From Datnioides undecimradiatus (taxonomy: Eukaryota; Chordata; Actinopteri; Lobotiformes; Datnioididae), in NCBI GenBank assembly GCA_008933995.1, contig WARS01000030.1, forward strand, positions 3,301,804-3,365,803: a stretch of 64,000 nucleotides of DNA. The letters are read 5' to 3'. Made by a program: the position numbers and the translations under genes. Positions within the stretch are counted from its first letter, which is position 1, and every line of letters begins with the position of its first letter. The notes beneath the pieces are model-generated. The model worked only from the letters and a program-made list of their open reading frames with translations, was not told the origin of the DNA and made no database searches. Shown piece by piece: positions 58,244 to 64,000 of this stretch.

Positions 58244-61200
58244 CATTACCTAATTTTTAAGGAGTGCTCTGATTTTTATGATGGAGGCTTGTTGGTCATC
58301 ATCAGTGAATATGGACATACATCTGTCTCTAGGTTATTGCATGCTGAGCCTTTGTCATATGATAGAGTGTGAGTGTGTATATTCATATGCTTAATATGGA
58401 TGATTAAAGGAGCAGTGTGCTGGATTTAGTGTCATCTAGTGGTGACGTTGCCGGTTGCAACCAATTGAAGACCCCTCCACTCACCCTCTGCTTCTGTTTG
58501 GTTTGTCCATTCTGGGCTACCATAGAAACACGGAGGCTCAACAAAGTGGGCCTCATGGTCGCACGTCACTCCCTGTGTTGATATAAAAGGCTCATTCTGA
58601 GGTAGCAAACACTAAAAGGTTATTATTTTTTGGCGATTATTTACAAATAAGAAAACATAATCAATAATATTGATTATATTCAGTTAGCGCCAATAGATCT
58701 ACCTTAATCCGACACACTGCACCTTTAAAAGTCTAGTTTATTCATGTGACTTTAAGTAGAATTGATGCGATTTAAACGAAGTATAGCAAAGAATGCAAAA
58801 ATAAAATAAAACAAACAACATGAACAGAAAAAACAGGCCTGACGTCAACAATGTCAGACTGCAGGCTGTGAGCGAAGCTACAAACGTGGAAAAAAAAACA
58901 GACCCTGGAATGAAAATAGGCTTTCTCTGTGTGGACTGTGCATCGGATTTGAATTCATGTGACTTTACAAAGGTAAAGAAGGCACACAGTCGTCACTCCG
59001 CACCTGCCGTATTCTCTGCGACTCCTTCCCTTTCTCCAAAAGGAAATTCACGATGAGGGGTCGGCGCTTTGACACAGTGGAGGAGGTCCGGAGGACACCC
59101 AGCACACATCACAGATGGTGCTTTACAAGGTTACATAACAGGGCTTCCAGGGAGCCATCCGAGTGTGACAGGAGACGTGGGGAGAGTTTATCAATGCTCA
59201 AGGTGACTACTGTGACAGGGACGGTGGTCCAGGCAGATAAAGGATTGTAAAGACCGATTTGGGGACAGATGTGCACGTATTCTGCCATGATATCAGCATG
59301 CAAAGGTTTCCAGGAGGCTGCTGCTTAAACAAATGACTTAATTAAAGAGTATATTTCAGTTGACAGGCGTTAAACAGGCATTTTTCTGCATTTTACACTG
59401 GAGAAAAAACAGTTTAAATGTCCCTGCATACCATGAACGAATACACCGATACCGATATGATACTAATATGTCTGTAATGGACAAATATTAGCTGGTAAAT
59501 CAGACAGGGTGCTGTCAGACATATAAATCCACTGTGAACAGACCAAAGTGAAGCCAATGGTTCACATGATTTTCATATTTCCTGGCTTTGAATCCAACCC
59601 TGGTCCGTAAGCCCTCTGAGCGCTGTTGGAAACTGATGTTAGGATTCATTTGCGGCGGAACAAAATGTGCAAAGCTCAAGGTGGGTTCAAACGTTTTCAT
59701 GAGAAGACGAGCAGAGGGAGCAGGTTTGGCTCCGCGGCAGTGAGAATCGCTACGCTTTCAGTTTGAAACCGGCTGATGCAACCAGGTTTATTTTTGGAAC
59801 CGAGTCAGATGAGCAGCCGTGTACTCGTCAGCAGTGTGCTGCAGTTCCCCGTCTTCCAACGCGTCGTCTCCCGCTGAATCCGGGGGAAAGAAGCGGCTCA
59901 GATGTTTCAAACTGTTATGCTGACCAACAAACCAGTCTCCCAATCATCTGTTTGTATTTTACTGTGTCACGTGAGTGTAACATTTGTCTGTGCAGCAATC
60001 CCTGGTGCAGGTGGCGTGCTGGTGTATAGGAGAGTATGGAGACCTGCTGCTGAGAGGGGAGTGTCAGGAGACTGAGCCTGTTCAGGTACACAGCCACAGC
60101 GTCACACAATGAGTACTTAATTGTAATAATTCATTAGCTCATTTGCAGTTGCTCATACAGTAACTGCGAGGCATCAGCCAAGCTAGAAGCTGAACCGCCA
60201 TGTGCATCTGCAGTTACTGCAGTGCAAAGTGTACTGGCAGCTTTCAGACCCTGTATTGACACGTCTCCCAATCAGGTCAGCGAGGACGACGTCCTGGACG
60301 CCTTGGAAACGGTCCTTCAGTCCCACATGTCGTCCCCGGCGACCAGAGGCTTTGCTCTCACCGCCACCATGAAACTGAGCACGCGCATCACTGATAACGT
60401 GGAGTAAGAGACTCTTCCTGTAAAGCAGTTGTGGGTTGTTGTTTTTTTTTGGATTGACAGTTTTTTCTAACAGATTGATTTAACCGCCGCTCCTTCTCTT
60501 CCGCGCTCCCCCCCTGCCAGTCGCATCAGAAGCATCGTCAGCATCTACGGCAGCTGTATCGATGTGGAGCTCCAGCAGAGGGCAGTTGAATACAATGCTC
60601 TGTTCAAGAAATATGACCACATGAGGTATGCAGCAGCGCAACAGCATGATGAGCTCAAACCTCCCCTGTCCTTTTTAAAATCACAGCATCTAAGTGTGTT
60701 TTTATCTTGAAAATTAAAAACTGTCCCGGAATCAGATCTTTTTCTCTGTAAAGCGCTGAGGTGCTCCGTGTCTCTGCAGGGCAGCAGTGCTGGAGAGGAT
60801 GCCAGTCATAGAGAAGAACTCTCCGGGCCATACCAACGGAGAGTCAACAGGGGAGCCCGTCAAGGAGCCCCAACCAGCCAAGGTCAAGCAGGGAGAGCCA
60901 CTGCTGCCCCAGCAACCTGCTACTCAGGTAACATTCACACACATGCATGTGTCATCAAGACTAGGCTGGATATTCAAACCCCACCCATCTGTATCCAGCC
61001 TCCTTTCACCAGTCACCTGCTGGTTCAGACGATTTTACTGATTCAATCTCTGATTTCAGGCTGGATGCCGTCTTATATGAACCACTGAGCTTTTATTCAG
61101 ATCAAATTATAATAAAGTTCACTAAACACTGGTGAAAGAGGCTGTGATCGAAGCTTGAAGAGTTGATACTTTCAATAGACTTTAAAATAAATGGTGCCAG

Positions 61201-62724
61201 AGTTTTGTGTTAATCTCCAGTCAGTGGTGTCCCCCTATGATTCCTAGTTATACGTGTCTGTACGTAGGCTTTTGATTTAAGTTTATTTGCATGGCACCAA
61301 GCTGTAATGGAATCAAGGCACTTTTCATGGAGTAGACCTTACTCAATTGTATATTAAAACAATACTTCCCTCCATGGGAAAGCATTTCTTTGTTTCCTTC
61401 CTAAGAAACATACTTTTGAGATGAAGCTGGTTCCGTAACCGTTCAGATATTCAAATAACCTTCACACCACCTCACCGTTCTTCTAAAAGACTTACTTTGA
61501 ATATGTAAAGCAGCGTGCTGCGTTCAGGTTCAAACAGGCAGGTTTTTCCTGCTGTCTGTCTGTGCGTCTCCTCAGGTGTGTGATCTGTTGGACCTGCTGG
61601 GAGGCTCTGAGGCGACTCTGCAGCCAAACCCAGCTGTAGGGGGCGCAGCTCCCGGCCTGTCCAGCGACACAGCCAGCACGACTGGAGGAGACCTCCTGGA
61701 TCTGCTTGGAGGGTTAGAGCCCGCCCCCCTCGCACCAGGTCTGACCCTCAGACACACACACTCTTAGTTGAAAGAGCAAATGAATCTAGACCAGAGATGT
61801 GATCTAAAACTTTAATCTAATGCGACTAATTCTATAATATCTGCTCTCCATAGCTCCCACGGTGCAGGTGTACGGGAAAGACGGCGTGACTCTGACAGTG
61901 AGTTGTGAGAAACAGTCTGACTCGAGCCTCACAGTCACGCTAACAGCCTCCAACTCGACTGACGCAGACATCAGCAGCTTCACCCTGCAGGCTGCGGTGC
62001 CCAAGGTTTGTCTCCCTGGCTGTGATAGAACACACCGACCGCAGATTAACTCAAGATAGCAAACTAGATTTCTCTTGAGTTTCTCTGATGCTTTGTTAGA
62101 CCTACATCTAAGCAGCCCATGTTGGTAGCAGGGGTTCGGTTTCCGAGCCCGTCGTGTTCTCGGTGGTATGCATCAGAGCAGTAAATGGAGGCGTGTGTTG
62201 TGGTGCTTTAAACTTCAAAGTTCCATTTGATCCTCCCCCAGAGTGTCCAGTTACACATGAAGGCCCCCAGTGGGGACTCTCTGCCTGCACGAGGCGCAGC
62301 TAAGGTGACCCAGATGGTCGTCCTCAACAACCCAAACAAGGTGGGTTTGACACACCGACACAAAGCTTTGAAGTGTGTTCAGTCAGGAGTGTGATCTCCA
62401 TTTCTTTGTCAGCACGGGAGGAAACTGGCTCCTTGTAAATCAAAGTTTCTGAAGTCAGAGTGAGATCGGTTTAAATCAGTCTTCACACTTTACCCCCACA
62501 TTTTCACACAACACCCACAAACCTGTTGTTGTTGTATTTTCGGCAAGAACAATACATCACTCAGGTCCCAGCTGAAGCAGAACCGAGTCCAACCTGAATC
62601 CCTTCCCCCCCTTCAGGTGAACCTCAAGATGAGGGTCCGCATATCGTACAGCAGCCGAGGATCATCCTTTCAGGACACGGTCCAGATCGACTCCTTCCCT
62701 GGAATCGGCGCCGCCGGCCAATGA
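50444..62724 (+). CDS. ap1g2: AP-1 complex subunit gamma-like 2 (gamma2-adaptin)
   Basis: Coding exons: 50444-50644, 51168-51292, 52194-52335, 52956-53052, 53139-53215, 53323-53418, 53756-53836, 54259-54357, 54454-54509, 55156-55269, 56878-57018, 57423-57477, 58074-58196, 59996-60085, 60276-60403, 60521-60625, 60780-60927, 61576-61738, 61854-62005, 62242-62340, 62617-62724. Phases agree, giving 799 residues (human AP1G2 785, AP1G1 822). Residues 1 to about 590 are the HEAT-repeat adaptin trunk ([49 protein letters not shown]). The hinge has two DLLDLLGG clathrin-box motifs at about 629 and 665. A gamma-ear follows (about 684-799). It is a large subunit of the trans-Golgi/endosomal AP-1 clathrin adaptor. 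The C-terminus ends FPGIGAAGQ instead of the usual ...SWQ. Many residues resemble gamma1, so the paralog call leans on neighbours with human 14q11.2 homologs. Confidence 0.88.
51500..51710. repeat. Dispersed repeat, copy B (partner at 15735-16092)
   Basis: In ap1g2 intron 2. It shares three collinear blocks with copy A: 'atggagtcttg' (about 51509), 'ttgcctcaagtgatgtca' (51523-51540) and 'ttgcattgtgggtgatg' (51685-51701). Boundaries are approximate. Confidence 0.5.
52147..52186. repeat. (GT)20 microsatellite
   Basis: Uninterrupted GT run ending seven bases before ap1g2 exon 3 (52194-52335), so it occupies the place of the polypyrimidine tract. Confidence 0.97.
57371..57407. repeat. (TG)n microsatellite
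   Basis: Run of about 18 units ending 15 bases before ap1g2 coding exon 57423-57477. Confidence 0.97.
58009..58034. repeat. (GT)n microsatellite
   Basis: Run of about 13 units, 39 bases upstream of ap1g2 coding exon 58074-58196. Confidence 0.95.
58197..58241. repeat. (GT)22 microsatellite at a 5' splice site
   Basis: The run begins with the first intron base after ap1g2 coding exon 58074-58196, so the donor itself is 'CAG|gtgtgt' and part of the repeat. Confidence 0.97.
58404..58728. mobile_element. MITE with 'ttaaaggtgcagtgtg' ends in ap1g2 intron
   Basis: The left end reads TTAAAGGAGCAGTGTG (58404-58419). The right end, on the other strand, reads TTAAAGGTGCAGTGTG (58728 back to 58713). 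The inverted repeats continue with 'ctggatt' versus 'tcggatt'. The 325-bp interior carries blocks typical of an abundant percomorph element ('catctagtggtgac', 'ccattctgggctaccataga', 'ggctcattctgaggta'). It has no reading frame and is a non-autonomous DNA transposon. TTAA at both ends would suit a TTAA target site. Confidence 0.8.
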
Positions 62725-63810
62725 CAGCGGCCGTCCAGCCCGACCGGACTATGACAACAGTCTGTGGATGAGTCAGCAGGCTTCGCCCCACACTGACTGA
62801 AGTTTCAGTTTTGTCTGCAGTCACACTCTCTACACTACGACCCGAGCTGCTGATTCCTAAATTTAAAACTGAAGTGCACTGCTCTCTCACAGGAAATCAC
62901 AGCCTCGATCATGAACTCACTCCCCCCTCTGAAATCCAACTGTAAATGTGACTGACGGCGCAGGCTTTGGAATATGCCAGTATAAACATAGAAATACTAA
63001 AATGTTTGCCGTTTTTCTCGGGTTTTTGCAACAACGGCTGTCTGTAGGAACTTTGTACCGTCCAGACTTTTAATCTTTTGAGGCTGATTGTAGCTGAATT
63101 TTCACTCCATCCGTATTTATTCACGGCTCCTGTCGGTCAGCGTGACCTACTGAATTCATTCCCCCTCGCATGGCGCTCGTTTACTCTCTTTTGAAGTGAT
63201 TCTTTCTGAAATATTTGCCTTTACTTTACACTCACTAATGACCCACTACTGCTATTATAACCCCCCTCTAATCCAGGATACTTGATTTTACTGGGGAGAG
63301 AGCATGAAGTTGAGAATGAACAGTATGTGTTGCATTAACTGTCTCCGGTTACTCCTGTTTTCATGCCTCATCCAGCTAAACAGTTAGAGTATCCACATCC
63401 TGGTCAAACCCCCGGTGCCTTTCATCCCCTCAAACCTGACATTTTCTCATATACTTCAAAAAAATATATATTGTTTTTGAGGCCAAGGAGCAGTTTTAAA
63501 TGTAATTTAAGCAAACATGTTTTTATCCCTCCTGTTCCTGACCAGTATGTGCTTGCCTGTTGTTTGCAGAGGTCCCAGAGTTATTTTATTTTCTGATGAC
63601 TGTATAAGTGAGAACAAAACCCTGTCTGTAAGATGTATATTTTACATAATAAGTATATGAGCACAATTCAGAGCCTGAAGTCTCTGTCAAATCTCTTAAT
63701 TACAACCCTTTGTTGTAGAAGGACAGAGAGTGGGCTGGGGAACTTGTATCAGTTTCAATTTGATAACTCATCGAGCTCTATTAAAATAAACTCTGTATAC
63801 TGGATGTCAG
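62725..63810 (+). other. ap1g2: ap1g2 3' UTR
   Basis: From the stop codon to just past the only canonical AATAAA seen (63785). Short frames here are not supported. Confidence 0.55.
63785..63790 (+). terminator. ap1g2: Poly(A) signal of ap1g2
   Basis: AATAAA in 'attaaaataaactctg', about 1.06 kb past the stop codon. Confidence 0.55.
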
Positions 63811-64000
63811 CAATGGTGCTCCAACAAAATGATTTCAGTGCAATCTCTAGCAGACTGTTTCAGATCACTACCTTAACGACACTGTAAAGAGCAGACTAGG
63901 AGGAGGAGTATTCTGGCAGTTGCATTAACTTTATCCTTTATCTTCTGTTTCATGTCATTTTCTAATTAAAAAAAAATCAGTTTTCAGAATATTCAGCAGT

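Noticed and set aside
50444-62724. Calling this gene ap1g1
   Set aside because: Several trunk segments are gamma1-like, but its neighbours have human 14q11.2 homologs as AP1G2 does, and the hinge is shorter than in gamma1. A phylogeny would decide; some doubt remains.

Overview
The window is vertebrate nuclear DNA, almost certainly from a teleost fish and probably a percomorph (the second point is inference). All genes are split by GT-AG introns except one naturally intronless gene. The protein products match vertebrate families along their whole length. Several non-coding stretches resemble dispersed repeats familiar from teleost genomes, and (CA)n/(GT)n tracts are frequent. There are no bacterial features and no CRISPR arrays, and I found no convincing tRNA or rRNA gene. 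I did not find a previously undescribed system. The gene half is a well-formed gene cluster with some unusual details.

Layout. 1-23160 is a roughly 23-kb gene-poor stretch with no exon I can recognise. It holds a decayed LINE-type fragment (about 1560-2055), a TIR-flanked element (about 4397-4875), a decayed tandem repeat (6112-6510), a tRNA-derived SINE-like repeat (8610-8947), a dispersed repeat (about 15735-16092) and a homopurine tract (17092-17255). 23280-30148 (minus) is psmb5, three exons, the constitutive chymotrypsin-like proteasome subunit beta5. 30501-31553 (minus) is psmb11, the intronless thymoproteasome subunit beta5t, whose stop lies only 352 bases before the psmb5 start codon. 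32451-37870 (plus) is prmt5, 16 coding exons, head-to-head with psmb11. 40425-47705 (plus) is slc7a8 (LAT2), 11 coding exons. 50444-62724 (plus) is ap1g2, the gamma-2 subunit of the AP-1 clathrin adaptor, 21 coding exons. Its 3' UTR runs to about 63.8 kb.

The five genes do not form one pathway. psmb5 and psmb11 encode alternative occupants of the same position in the 20S core: housekeeping proteolysis versus thymic cortical peptide production for CD8 T-cell selection. prmt5 makes symmetric dimethylarginine on histones and spliceosomal proteins. slc7a8 is the light chain of a heteromeric neutral amino-acid exchanger. ap1g2 works in trans-Golgi/endosome sorting. All five have human counterparts on 14q11.2, so the block looks like a compacted piece of an ancient syntenic group.

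Most worth a second look: a segment of about 150 bp shared by the prmt5 3' UTR and slc7a8 intron 1; a beta5t with an insertion of about 35 residues and a doubled propeptide; a (GT)22 tract that begins exactly at an ap1g2 5' splice site; and CpG-dense and TAAT-rich blocks inside psmb5 intron 2 that could be regulatory. Exon boundaries were read by eye from splice consensus, codon phase and homology recalled for the human families. No alignment or search was run.
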